Shown here piece by piece: positions 38,856 to 46,442 of a stretch of DNA of 64,000 bases (positions are counted from its first letter, which is position 1; the number at the start of each line of letters is the position of its first letter). The notes beneath the pieces are model-generated. The model was not told the DNA's origin, did no database searches, and worked only from the letters and a program-made list of their open reading frames with translations. The stretch covers positions 1,240,001 through 1,304,000 of the forward strand of contig CAWJOU010000005.1 in assembly GCA_963844575.1 (NCBI GenBank). Direction: 5' to 3'. Position numbers and translations under genes: made by a program. Source of the DNA: DASZUK01 sp963844575 (GTDB taxonomy: Bacteria; Actinomycetota; Acidimicrobiia; Acidimicrobiales; RAAP-2).

Positions 38856-40085
38856 ATGACCACGCTGGAAGCGATGTCCCAGATGGACGTATGGCAAGCC
38901 GGCCCGGAGTACGACCGATCGACGGCCGTCCTGCCCGATCCGGAGCCGCGAGAGCGGCGGCACCTGATCATCTCCGTCGACGACCACCTGGTGGAGCCAC
39001 CCGATGTGTTCACGAAGCGACTGCCGAAGAAATACCTCGACCGCGCCCCGCGGGTCGTCGAAGAAGAGGGCCGGGAGTACTGGCTCATCGACGGTGGCCT
39101 GGAGTTGAACGTCGGTGGCAACGCGGCGGCCGGCCGGTCGATCGACGCCCCGTTGGGCGGCGAGTCGGTCCGCTTCGACGAGATGCGCCGGGGGGCGTGG
39201 GACATTCACGAACGCATCAGGGATATGGACATCAACGGGATCTATGCGTCGTTGGGTTTTCCGTCGATGGTCTTCAGCTTCGCCGGACAGCGGTTCATGC
39301 GTATGCGCGATCCCGCGCTCGGTCGGCTCTGCGTCCAGGCCTATAACGACTGGGTCATCGACGAATGGACCGCGCCGTACCCCGAACGGATCATCCCGAG
39401 CCAGGTCGTCTGGCTGCTCGACGCCGAGATCGCCGCCAACGAGGTCCGCCGGAACGCCGAGCGGGGCTTCAAGGCGGTGAACTTCACCGAGAACCCACAG
39501 AAGCTCGGCCTCCCGTCGATCCATACCGACTACTGGGACCCGCTCTTTGCCGCCTGCGAGGAGACCCGGACGGTGCTCAACCTGCACGTGGGCTCATCGT
39601 CCCAGGTGACGCATCCGTCGACCGACGCGCCGGTCGACACGATTGCCGCGCTCTTCATGGTCAACTCCATGGTGGCGTCGGTCGACTGGGTGTACTCGGG
39701 TATCGCCATCAGGTTCCCCGAGCTGAAGATCGCCCTCTCCGAGGGGGGGATCGGTTGGGTGCCGGCCGTTCTCGACCGGCTCGACTATCTGTTCGAGTTC
39801 CCCCGGACGGCCACGTGGCCCGACCGGTCGATCTCGCCGGCCGACATCTTGCGCCGGAATTTCTGGTTCGCCAGCTTCTGGGACCCCTCGGCCTTCGAGC
39901 ATCGGCACCAGATCGGCATCGACCACATCATGGTGGAGGCCGACTACCCGCACGTCGACAGCACGTGGCCGGACACGCAGGCGATGATCGACCGCGAGCT
40001 CCAGGGCTTGCCGGCGGAGGACGTCCGGAAGATCACCTGCGAGAACGCGGCCCGGCTGTACCGGCACCCGCTCCCCACTACTTGA
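38856..40085 (+). CDS. Amidohydrolase (amidohydrolase_2 family)
   Basis: This 409-aa metal-dependent hydrolase has a TIM-barrel fold. The N-terminal ISVDDHLVEPPDVFTKRLPK carries the modified H-x-H strand (D-D-H). Middle motifs are FTENPQKLGLPSIHTDYWDP then LFAACEETRTVLNLHVGSSS with the third metal His. The late ISPADILRRNFWFASFWDPS and IDHIMVEADYPHVDSTWPDT give the catalytic Asp. Members act as decarboxylases or hydrolases in aromatic, steroid and lactone catabolism. The ATG at 38856 follows GAGAGGAG. It is expressed from its own promoter; a TetR gene lies just upstream. Confidence 0.87.
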   Translation: MTTLEAMSQMDVWQAGPEYDRSTAVLPDPEPRERRHLIISVDDHLVEPPDVFTKRLPKKYLDRAPRVVEEEGREYWLIDGGLELNVGGNAAAGRSIDAPLGGESVRFDEMRRGAWDIHERIRDMDINGIYASLGFPSMVFSFAGQRFMRMRDPALGRLCVQAYNDWVIDEWTAPYPERIIPSQVVWLLDAEIAANEVRRNAERGFKAVNFTENPQKLGLPSIHTDYWDPLFAACEETRTVLNLHVGSSSQVTHPSTDAPVDTIAALFMVNSMVASVDWVYSGIAIRFPELKIALSEGGIGWVPAVLDRLDYLFEFPRTATWPDRSISPADILRRNFWFASFWDPSAFEHRHQIGIDHIMVEADYPHVDSTWPDTQAMIDRELQGLPAEDVRKITCENAARLYRHPLPTT

Positions 40086-40144
40086 CTTTGCTCATAGCGT
40101 CGGCGACGGACCAGGGCGCGACCGGCGGGGCAGGGGCGCGCTAT

Positions 40145-40167
40145 TAGTTAGCAAAACTAACTATACT
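40145..40167 (+). promoter_or_regulatory. MarR operator overlapping the -10 box; leaderless marR mRNA
   Basis: TAGTTAG (40145-40151) and CTAACTA (40157-40163) are perfect inverted arms with a 5-base spacer. The TATACT -10 box (40162-40167) overlaps the right arm and lies 7 bases before the marR ATG (40175), so the mRNA would be leaderless. Binding of the MarR dimer here would block its own transcription; the repeat is seen, repression is inferred. Confidence 0.7.
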
Positions 40168-40174
40168 GAGAGCC

Positions 40175-40663
40175 ATGAGCGGCACTCGCACCGTGGTGGC
40201 AGACCCGAGAGCTGATCGGACGGTGACCGCCGACGCCGGGCCGGCGGTGGAGGACGAGCTCGCCACCCGGCTCCGGGTGGCGGTCACCCGGCTCAACCGG
40301 CGCCTGCGCCAGCAGTCGCTGGCCGGGTTGTCGCCGGCGAAGGCCTCGGCTCTGGGCACCGTGAACCGGTTGGGCCGTCCCACCCTCGGTGAGCTGGCGG
40401 TGGCCGAGCAGGTGCAACCGCCGACGGTGACGCGACTGGTGACGGGCATGGAGGACGCCGGGCTGGTCGTCCGATCGACCGACGCCGGTGACCGCCGGGT
40501 GGTCCGGGTCCGCATCACCGCCGAAGGCCGCCGCACGCTCCAGCGCATCCGGACCCTGAAGAACGCCTTCCTCACCCGCCAGTTGGCCGCCCTCGACCCC
40601 GAGGAGCAGGCGGCCGCGGCGGCCTTGGTCACCCTGCTCGAACATCTGGTGGCCGACCGGTGA
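40175..40663 (+). CDS. MarR-family transcriptional regulator
   Basis: This 162-aa protein has a winged-helix MarR domain: LSPAKASALGTVNRLGRPTL, GELAVAEQVQPPTVTRLVTG (recognition helix) and the wing STDAGDRRVVRVRITAEGRR. Dimerisation helices lie at both ends. It starts at ATG 40175 directly after the -10 box, with an inverted repeat in the promoter. The stop overlaps the MFS exporter start by 4 bases (GTGA), so MarR probably represses the exporter and itself until a toxic ligand binds. Confidence 0.9.
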   Translation: MSGTRTVVADPRADRTVTADAGPAVEDELATRLRVAVTRLNRRLRQQSLAGLSPAKASALGTVNRLGRPTLGELAVAEQVQPPTVTRLVTGMEDAGLVVRSTDAGDRRVVRVRITAEGRRTLQRIRTLKNAFLTRQLAALDPEEQAAAAALVTLLEHLVADR

Positions 40664-42033
40664 GCCCGGTCGGGCGGGCGGCCCGCCAGACGTTCAAGGC
40701 GCTCCGGGTCCGGAACTACCGGCTCTACTTCGTCGGCCAGGTCATCTCGGCCTCGGGCACCTGGATGCACGCGGTCGCGCTGGGCCTGCTCGTCCTGTCG
40801 GACCGGTTGCACGGGAGCGGGTTCAACGTCGGCATCGTCACGGCCCTGCAGTTCTTGCCCATGCTCCTCCTCGGCAGCTGGGGCGGCGTGATCGTCGACC
40901 GGGTGGACAAGCGGCGGCTGCTCTACGTCACCCAGGCGGCCTCCGGGGTACTGGCCCTGGCCCTCGGCCTGCTGACCGCCGTCGGCACGATCACCATGTG
41001 GGAGGTGTACCTGATCGCCACCCTCTTCGGGATGGTGAACCTCTTCGACAACCCGGCCCGGCAGACCTTCGTCTCCGAGATGGTCGGCCGCGACCTCATG
41101 CCCAACGCCATCAGCCTCAACAGCGTGGTCATGAACTCCGCCCGGGTGATCGGTCCGGCGATCGGCGGGGTGCTGATCTTCGCCGTCGGCCTGGCGGCCT
41201 GCTTCTTGTTCAACGCCGCGTCGTACGTCGCGGTCATCGTCGCGCTGTTCATGATGCGCCCGGGGGAGCTGCACCGCCGGCCGGCGGTGGTCCGGGCCAA
41301 GGGCCAGGTCCGCGAGGGCCTCCGTTACGTCTGGTCGACGCCGGGGTTGCGGGACCCCCTGCTGGCCATGGCGGTGGTGGGGATCTTCGCCTTCAATTTC
41401 ACGACCACCCTGCCGTTGCTGGCCACCCATACCTTCGGTGGGGGGGCCGGCACGTACAGCGCCCTGATGGCGGCCATGGGCCTCGGCGCGGTCATCGGTG
41501 GCCTGATGGTGGCCCATCGCAGTCGGCCGAGCACCGCCATGCTCAGCCTGATCGGGCTGGCCTTCGGGGTCATGCTGCTGGCAGTGGCCGCCGCGCCGAC
41601 CGAGGCCGTCGCCCTGGTGGCCCTGGTCTTCATGGGGCTCTGCAGCATCTCGTTCATCTCCACCGCCAACGCCACGATCCAGCTGCAGGCCGATCCGGCC
41701 ATGCGCGGACGCGTGATGGCGCTCTTTTCCATCGCCTTCCTCGGGAGCACGCCTATCGGCGCGCCGCTCGTCGGCTGGATCGCCGATATCAGCAACCCGC
41801 GGGTGGCCGTACTGATCGGCGGAGTGGCCACCCTTCTCGCCTGCGCCCCGCTCGCCCTCCGTTACTGCCGGGGCGGCCGGACGGCCCGGTCGACCCTGGA
41901 GATGGTGGCGGAAGTGCCCGACGCCGAGCCGGGAGAGGTGGTCGACTTCTCGCCGCGGCCGATCGTGGACGGCAGTGCGGACGGCAGCACGGACGGCGAA
42001 CGGCCGCCGGCGCGCCGGGCGACGGGCAGCTAG
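40660..42033 (+). CDS. MFS exporter (EntS-like, MFS_3 family)
   Basis: This 457-aa protein has 12 hydrophobic segments. The MFS loop-2-3 motif appears as SWGGVIVDRVDKRRLLYVTQ, and TLFGMVNLFDNPARQTFVSE with RDLMPNAISLNSVVMNSARV is typical of EntS/enterobactin-exporter-like MFS proteins. GRVMALFSIAFLGSTPIG lies in the second half. A hydrophilic C-terminal tail of about 60 residues ends it. It is coupled to marR and probably exports a toxic compound or siderophore. The substrate is unknown. Confidence 0.87.
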   Translation: MSPVGRAARQTFKALRVRNYRLYFVGQVISASGTWMHAVALGLLVLSDRLHGSGFNVGIVTALQFLPMLLLGSWGGVIVDRVDKRRLLYVTQAASGVLALALGLLTAVGTITMWEVYLIATLFGMVNLFDNPARQTFVSEMVGRDLMPNAISLNSVVMNSARVIGPAIGGVLIFAVGLAACFLFNAASYVAVIVALFMMRPGELHRRPAVVRAKGQVREGLRYVWSTPGLRDPLLAMAVVGIFAFNFTTTLPLLATHTFGGGAGTYSALMAAMGLGAVIGGLMVAHRSRPSTAMLSLIGLAFGVMLLAVAAAPTEAVALVALVFMGLCSISFISTANATIQLQADPAMRGRVMALFSIAFLGSTPIGAPLVGWIADISNPRVAVLIGGVATLLACAPLALRYCRGGRTARSTLEMVAEVPDAEPGEVVDFSPRPIVDGSADGSTDGERPPARRATGS

Positions 42034-42040
42034 GCCGACC

Positions 42041-43279
42041 TCACGAGGTCGCCGGCTCCGGTCGGGGTTCCTTGGGCAGCCCGAGGACTCGCTCGCCGAC
42101 GATGTTGCGCTGGATCTGGGCGGTGCCGCCCCAGATCGTCTCGGACCGCGAGAAGAAGAACGACGCCTGGAGGTCGTCGACCGGGTAGTCGGTCCGGCCG
42201 CGATGCATGCCCGGCAGCACCTCGACGCCGTCGGCGTCACCGCGGAGGATCTGCGCGTCGGGGCCGAGGATGTCCATGGCCAGGTCCATGGTCTGCTGGT
42301 GCGTCTCCGACCAGAACATCTTGTGGCCAGCGGCGAGGGCGGCCGCGTGGTGGGTGCCGTGGAGGGCGTCGGTCAGCGTGCGGTAACCGTTGATCTCCAA
42401 GATCTTTATGGCCGACCACGCCCGAGCCAGGCCCTGACGGACGAGCGGATCCTGGTCCCGACCACGCCGGCGAGCCTCCTCCAGGATCACGTCGAGCTCG
42501 CGGGCGAAGCGGCGGTGGCCGGTCGTCGCGGACGAGCCGCGCTCGAAGCCGAGGGTCGTCATCGCCACCTTCCACCCGTTGTTCACCCCGCCGACGACGT
42601 TGTCCTTCGGGCAGCGGGCATTGGTGAAGAACACCTCGTTGAAGTCGGCCGAGCCGTCGACCTGATGGATGGGGCGGACCTCGATGCCGTCCTGGCGCAT
42701 GGGCACGAGCAGGTACGAGATGCCGGCGTGCCGCGGCGCGTCCGGGTCGGTGCGGGCGAGCAGGAAGATGTAGTCCGCGAACTGGGCTTGGGTCGTCCAC
42801 ACCTTCTGGCCGTTGACGACCCACTCGTCGCCGTCGAGCTCGGCCCGGGTCGTGAGCGACGCCAGGTCGCTCCCGGCGTCCGGCTCGGAGAACCCCTGGC
42901 ACCAGGCGATCGTCCCCTTCAAGATGCCGGGGATGAACTGCTGCTTCTGCTCCTCGGTGCCCCACTGGAGGATCGTCGGCCCGACGAGCGTGTCGCCGAA
43001 GAAGTCGGCCCGCAGCGGTGCCTGGGCGCGGGCGAACTCCTCGTTGAGGACGACCTGCTGGAGCAGGGTCAGGCCCTTGCCGCCGTACTCGGTCGGCCAG
43101 CTGGCGCAGATCCAGCCGCCGGCCCGCAGCTGGCCGACCCACTGCTCGTTGAACGCCTGCCGCTCGTCCTTGTCCATCGAGAACGCCGGCGTTCCCCAGC
43201 CGTCCGGCAGGTTGTCCTCCAGCCAGCCGCGGATCTCCTGGCGGAACGCCTCGGCCTCCGGCGGGTACGAGAGATCCAT
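42041..43279 (-). CDS. Acyl-CoA dehydrogenase
   Basis: This 412-aa FAD enzyme has the family motifs. TIAWCQGFSEPDAGSDLASL then TTRAELDGDEWVVNGQKVWT is the flavin- and substrate-binding middle domain. SAIKILEINGYRTLTDALHG and SRSETIWGGTAQIQRNIVGE lie in the C-terminal helical domain. The start at ATG 43279 matches a conserved N-terminus (MDLSYPPEAEAFRQEIRGWL). Such proteins catalyse alpha,beta-dehydrogenation of acyl-CoAs; this type resembles the FadE-like enzymes acting on steroid side chains or branched acids. It is convergent with the MFS gene (7 bases between stops). Its promoter region is shared with the divergent metal-transport leader. Confidence 0.9.
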   Translation of the reverse strand: MDLSYPPEAEAFRQEIRGWLEDNLPDGWGTPAFSMDKDERQAFNEQWVGQLRAGGWICASWPTEYGGKGLTLLQQVVLNEEFARAQAPLRADFFGDTLVGPTILQWGTEEQKQQFIPGILKGTIAWCQGFSEPDAGSDLASLTTRAELDGDEWVVNGQKVWTTQAQFADYIFLLARTDPDAPRHAGISYLLVPMRQDGIEVRPIHQVDGSADFNEVFFTNARCPKDNVVGGVNNGWKVAMTTLGFERGSSATTGHRRFARELDVILEEARRRGRDQDPLVRQGLARAWSAIKILEINGYRTLTDALHGTHHAAALAAGHKMFWSETHQQTMDLAMDILGPDAQILRGDADGVEVLPGMHRGRTDYPVDDLQASFFFSRSETIWGGTAQIQRNIVGERVLGLPKEPRPEPATS

Positions 43280-43346
43280 CGATCGGAGGCTACCGGCCGG
43301 TCCCGGGGGACCGGCCGGCCCCCAGGGTCGGGGGCCGGGCACCGGG

Positions 43347-43642
43347 TACACTGCGGGCCAGGACCAGTACCGGAGTGCCCGCAGAGGGCTGAACGGCGAG
43401 GAGGTGAGGCCGATGACCAGGGGCGAACCCCCCAGTAGACCCGGCGGCCCGCCGCACCACCCTTCCCGGCGGTCCTTCGTCGCGCCCCGCTAGTCGGCGT
43501 CTCCTTCTCGCCGAGCGGCGCCCGCACGGACCGGCCACGGGTGGCGTGCGCCCGGCCGGTCGACTGACCGGCCGCCCCGTCCGACGACCGAGCTGACCGC
43601 GCTCGGTCGGTACCGACCTGTTGCTGCGATCGGAGACCCCCG
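43347..43642 (+). promoter_or_regulatory. Structured leader of the MgtE-N/CBS-Nramp operon with short upstream ORF
   Basis: A TACACT -10-like box lies at 43347-43352. Downstream, GCGGGC (about 43353) can pair with GCCCGC (about 43378). The 26-codon uORF at 43413-43493 follows. After it, GGCCGGTC-GACT-GACCGGCC forms a perfect 8-bp stem near 43552-43571, and ACCGAGC/GCTCGGT forms another near 43586-43606. The SD GGAG for the first operon gene is at about 43633. The order of hairpin, peptide, hairpins and gene resembles leader-peptide attenuators of Mg-transport genes. It does not match the M-box consensus, as far as I can tell. Confidence 0.5.
43413..43493 (+). CDS. Proline-rich 26-residue leader peptide upstream of the Mg/metal transport operon
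   Basis: From ATG 43413, with a strong SD (GAGGAGGTGAGG) upstream, the frame codes MTRGEPPSRPGGPPHHPS then RRSFVAPR and stops at TAG 43491-43493. It has seven prolines in 26 codons, including EPP and GGPP. In enterobacteria proline-rich, acidic-start leader peptides (MgtL and relatives) destabilise ribosomes at low Mg and so control Mg transporter mRNA. This peptide is unrelated in sequence but has the same composition and position ahead of an MgtE/Nramp-type operon. The sensing role is inference. Confidence 0.55.
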   Translation: MTRGEPPSRPGGPPHHPSRRSFVAPR

Positions 43643-45079
43643 ATGGCCCACTTCTTCCTGACCCGACCGATCCGTCCAGCCCGTGCCGCCGGCGATGTCC
43701 CGGCTCGACCCGAAGACGCCCGCCGATCCGGCGGGCGCGTCCTCCACGCCCCCCGCCGCCGGCCCGGCGCCCGGCGGCACCGGACCGAACGCATCCTGGC
43801 CACCGCGGCGGTCCGCCAGGCCATCGTCTCGGTGGCCGGCCTCGTCGGCCGGCCGGTGCGCAACCAGGCCGGCGACGAGATCGGCTCGCTCGTCGATGTC
43901 GTCGCCCGCTGGTCGGACGGCCAGACGTACCCGCCGGTGACCGGGCTCGTCGTCCGGGTCGGCCGCCGGCTGGCGTTCGTCGACGCGTCGACGATCGACC
44001 GGGTCGAGCACGCCCAGGTCGTCCTGCGCACGGCCCGGCTCGACCTGCGGGACTTCGCCCGCCGGGCCGGCGAGGTCATGCTGGGTCGGGACGTGCTCGA
44101 CCACCAGCTCGTCGACATCGACGGCAAGCAGGTCATCCGGGCCGCCGACCTCTACCTGGCGCCGGTGCTCGGCCGGGTGCGGCTGGTCGGCGTCGACGTC
44201 AGCCCGTCGACGCTGCTGCGGCGACTGGGGCCGCGGCGCTGGCGGGTGCGGCCGACGCCGGACCGGGTGATCGACTGGGCGGCCATCCAGCCGTTCGGCG
44301 AGGCGACCAGCGACGGTGTCGAGGTCCGGCTGCGGACGTCCCACGACGGGCTGCACCGCCTGCGCCCGGGGGAGCTGGCCGACCTGCTCGAGAACCTGCG
44401 GCGGCCCGAGCGCCAGGAGCTGCTGGCCGCCCTGTCGCCGGACGAGGCCGCGGACGCCCTCGAGGAGATGGAGGCCGAGGACCTGACGTCACTGTTGCGC
44501 GAGGCCGAGCCGGCCAAGGCCGCCGAGCTGCTGGCGTCGATGGAGCCGGACGAGGCGGTCGACGCCCTGCGGGACCTCAACGAGGAGGAGCGGACGGCCC
44601 TGCTCGGCCGGATGCCGGTGGTGTCGGCGGCCCGGCTGGTCGAGCTCCTCGGCTACCCGGAGAACGAGGCCGGCGGGTTCATGACCACCACCCTGGTGAC
44701 CGCCCGTATCGAGGACAGCGCCGCCGACGTGGCCGACCGGCTGGCCGAGGCGAGGGTCCACGACGTCGACATCGACGCGGTGGCCGTCGTGGACGACGAC
44801 GGCCGGCTCGTCGGCGACCTGCCGCTGCTCGACCTGCTGCTCGCCCTGCGGAGCGAGCCGGACGTGCAGACGGGCGAGCTCCTGGACGACGAGGACCCGG
44901 TGACGGTCGGGCCCGAGGAGCGGGCCACCGAGGTGGCCCAGCGGCTGATCCACTCCCGGCGGCTGTCCCTGCTGGTCGTCAAGGACGACCGGCCGATCGG
45001 CCGGATCCTGGCCGACGACGTGCTCGACGCGCTGGTCTCGACCAAGGGTCGGTTCCACTTCCCGCAGCTCTTCGACTGA
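43643..45079 (+). CDS. Soluble MgtE N-domain/CBS protein with PRC-barrel domains
   Basis: This 478-aa protein has a basic N-terminal extension and two PRC-barrel-like regions (IVSVAGLVGRPVRNQAGDEI and ILHL-type segment near DHQLVDIDGKQVIRAADLYL). The MgtE superhelical domain follows (LRPGELADLLENLRRPERQE, then LSPDEAADALEEMEAEDLTS and MEPDEAVDALRDLNEEERTA). Then comes a CBS pair (AGGFMTTTLVTARIEDSAAD, RILADDVLDALVSTKGRFHF). MgtE's transmembrane domain is absent, so it would be a cytosolic Mg sensor or gate rather than a channel. It is immediately followed (3 bases) by an Nramp-related permease, which it probably regulates. Confidence 0.85.
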   Translation: MAHFFLTRPIRPARAAGDVPARPEDARRSGGRVLHAPRRRPGARRHRTERILATAAVRQAIVSVAGLVGRPVRNQAGDEIGSLVDVVARWSDGQTYPPVTGLVVRVGRRLAFVDASTIDRVEHAQVVLRTARLDLRDFARRAGEVMLGRDVLDHQLVDIDGKQVIRAADLYLAPVLGRVRLVGVDVSPSTLLRRLGPRRWRVRPTPDRVIDWAAIQPFGEATSDGVEVRLRTSHDGLHRLRPGELADLLENLRRPERQELLAALSPDEAADALEEMEAEDLTSLLREAEPAKAAELLASMEPDEAVDALRDLNEEERTALLGRMPVVSAARLVELLGYPENEAGGFMTTTLVTARIEDSAADVADRLAEARVHDVDIDAVAVVDDDGRLVGDLPLLDLLLALRSEPDVQTGELLDDEDPVTVGPEERATEVAQRLIHSRRLSLLVVKDDRPIGRILADDVLDALVSTKGRFHFPQLFD

Positions 45080-45082
45080 GGC

Positions 45083-46372
45083 ATGTCCGAGACGACGCCC
45101 GTCCCGGCCGGGTCGCCGCCATTGGCGGCGGCACCGACGAAGCGCCGCCGCCGGTTCCTCCTCTACCTGGCCGCGGCCGGCCCGGGGCTGATCGCGGCCG
45201 CCGCCGGCAACGATGCCGGCGGCGTCGCCACGTACTCGTCGGCCGGCTCCGAGTTCGGCTACCGCACGCTCTTCCTGATGGTCCTGATCGGCGTCGCCTA
45301 CGTGATCGTCCAGGAGATGGTCGCCCGTTTGTCGGTCTACACCGGCAAGGGTCTGGCCGCGCTCATCCGCGAGCAGTTCCCGCTGCGGATGACCGCCTTC
45401 GCCATCGCCGCCTTCGCCATCGCCAACATCGGTCTCGTCGTCACCGAGTTCGCCGGCATCGCCACCGCGTTCAGCCTCTTCGGTGTCTCCCGGTACCTCT
45501 GTGTCCCGATCGCCGCCGTCGCCATCTGGGCGCTCGTCCTCTTCGGCTCGTACCGCTACGCCGAGCGGATCTTCATCCTGATGACGCTGGTCTTCATCAC
45601 GTACCCGATCGCCGCCGTCCTCGGCCATCCGGACTGGTCCAAGGTGGCCACCCAGGCCCTGTGGCCGCACTTCATCGCGTCCAAGGCCTTCCTGTTGCTC
45701 GGGGTCGCCCTCATCGGGACGACGGTGACGCCGTACATCCAGCTCTACGAGGCCGGTGCCGTCGTCGACAAGGGCATCGGGCCCGAGGACTTCAAGTACG
45801 AGCGGGTCGACGCCATCGGCGGCGCGCTGCTGGCGTCGTTCGTGTCGATCTCCATCATCGTGGCCACCGCCGCCGTGCTGGGCGGGACCGGGCCGCTCAA
45901 CTCGGCCGCCGAGGCCGCCCACGCCCTAGAGCCCGTCGCCGGGTCGGCGGCCCAGTGGCTGTTCGGCCTCGGCCTGCTCGGCGCGTCCGCCCTGGCCGCC
46001 GCGGTCGTCCCGCTCTCGACGTCCTACGCGGTGGCCGAGGCCGTCGGCGCCGAGCGGTCGGTGTCGAGCAGCTTCCGCCAGGCCCCCCTCTTCCTCGGTC
46101 TCTTCACCGCCCAGATCGTCGTCGGCGCGGCCGTCGTCCTCGTCCCCGGCAACCTGATCCACCTGATCGTCAACACCCAGGTGCTCGAGGGCGTCATCAC
46201 CCCCATCACGCTGATCTTCATCCTGGTCCTGGCCAACCGGCGGAGCCTGCTCGGGAAGGCCGCCAACGGCCCCGTGGCCCGTTGGCTCGGCGGCGCCTGC
46301 GTGCTGGCGGTGGCGGTGGTGGCGTCGGTCTTCGTCGCTCTCACCGTCCTCGGTTGGTTCGGGGTCGGGTAA
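45083..46372 (+). CDS. Nramp-related divalent metal transporter, probably Mg-transporting type
   Basis: This 429-aa protein has about 11 transmembrane segments. TM1 reads AAAGNDAGGVATYSSAGSEF in place of the canonical D-P-G-N, and TM6 reads VALIGTTVTPYIQLYEAGAV with no Met where classical Nramp has M-P-H. Nramp-related Mg transporters of bacteria lack the methionine that selects transition metals, so Mg (or Mn) transport is likely. Conserved GKGLAALIREQF and TEFAGIATAFSLFG stretches are present. It is in an operon with a soluble MgtE-N/CBS protein and preceded by a structured leader. Metal selectivity is inferred from the site residues. Confidence 0.85.
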   Translation: MSETTPVPAGSPPLAAAPTKRRRRFLLYLAAAGPGLIAAAAGNDAGGVATYSSAGSEFGYRTLFLMVLIGVAYVIVQEMVARLSVYTGKGLAALIREQFPLRMTAFAIAAFAIANIGLVVTEFAGIATAFSLFGVSRYLCVPIAAVAIWALVLFGSYRYAERIFILMTLVFITYPIAAVLGHPDWSKVATQALWPHFIASKAFLLLGVALIGTTVTPYIQLYEAGAVVDKGIGPEDFKYERVDAIGGALLASFVSISIIVATAAVLGGTGPLNSAAEAAHALEPVAGSAAQWLFGLGLLGASALAAAVVPLSTSYAVAEAVGAERSVSSSFRQAPLFLGLFTAQIVVGAAVVLVPGNLIHLIVNTQVLEGVITPITLIFILVLANRRSLLGKAANGPVARWLGGACVLAVAVVASVFVALTVLGWFGVG

Positions 46373-46442
46373 AGCGTGTTTGCACGGACCGTGCGGGTCG
46401 GGGGAGGCTGTCGGGTCATGACGGCAGGGGTCGGTTCGCCGC

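Noticed and set aside
43353..43642. M-box (ykoK) Mg riboswitch
   Set aside because: Only an AGGTGAGGC stretch resembles it, and that is the SD region of the leader ORF. The other conserved M-box segments were not found.
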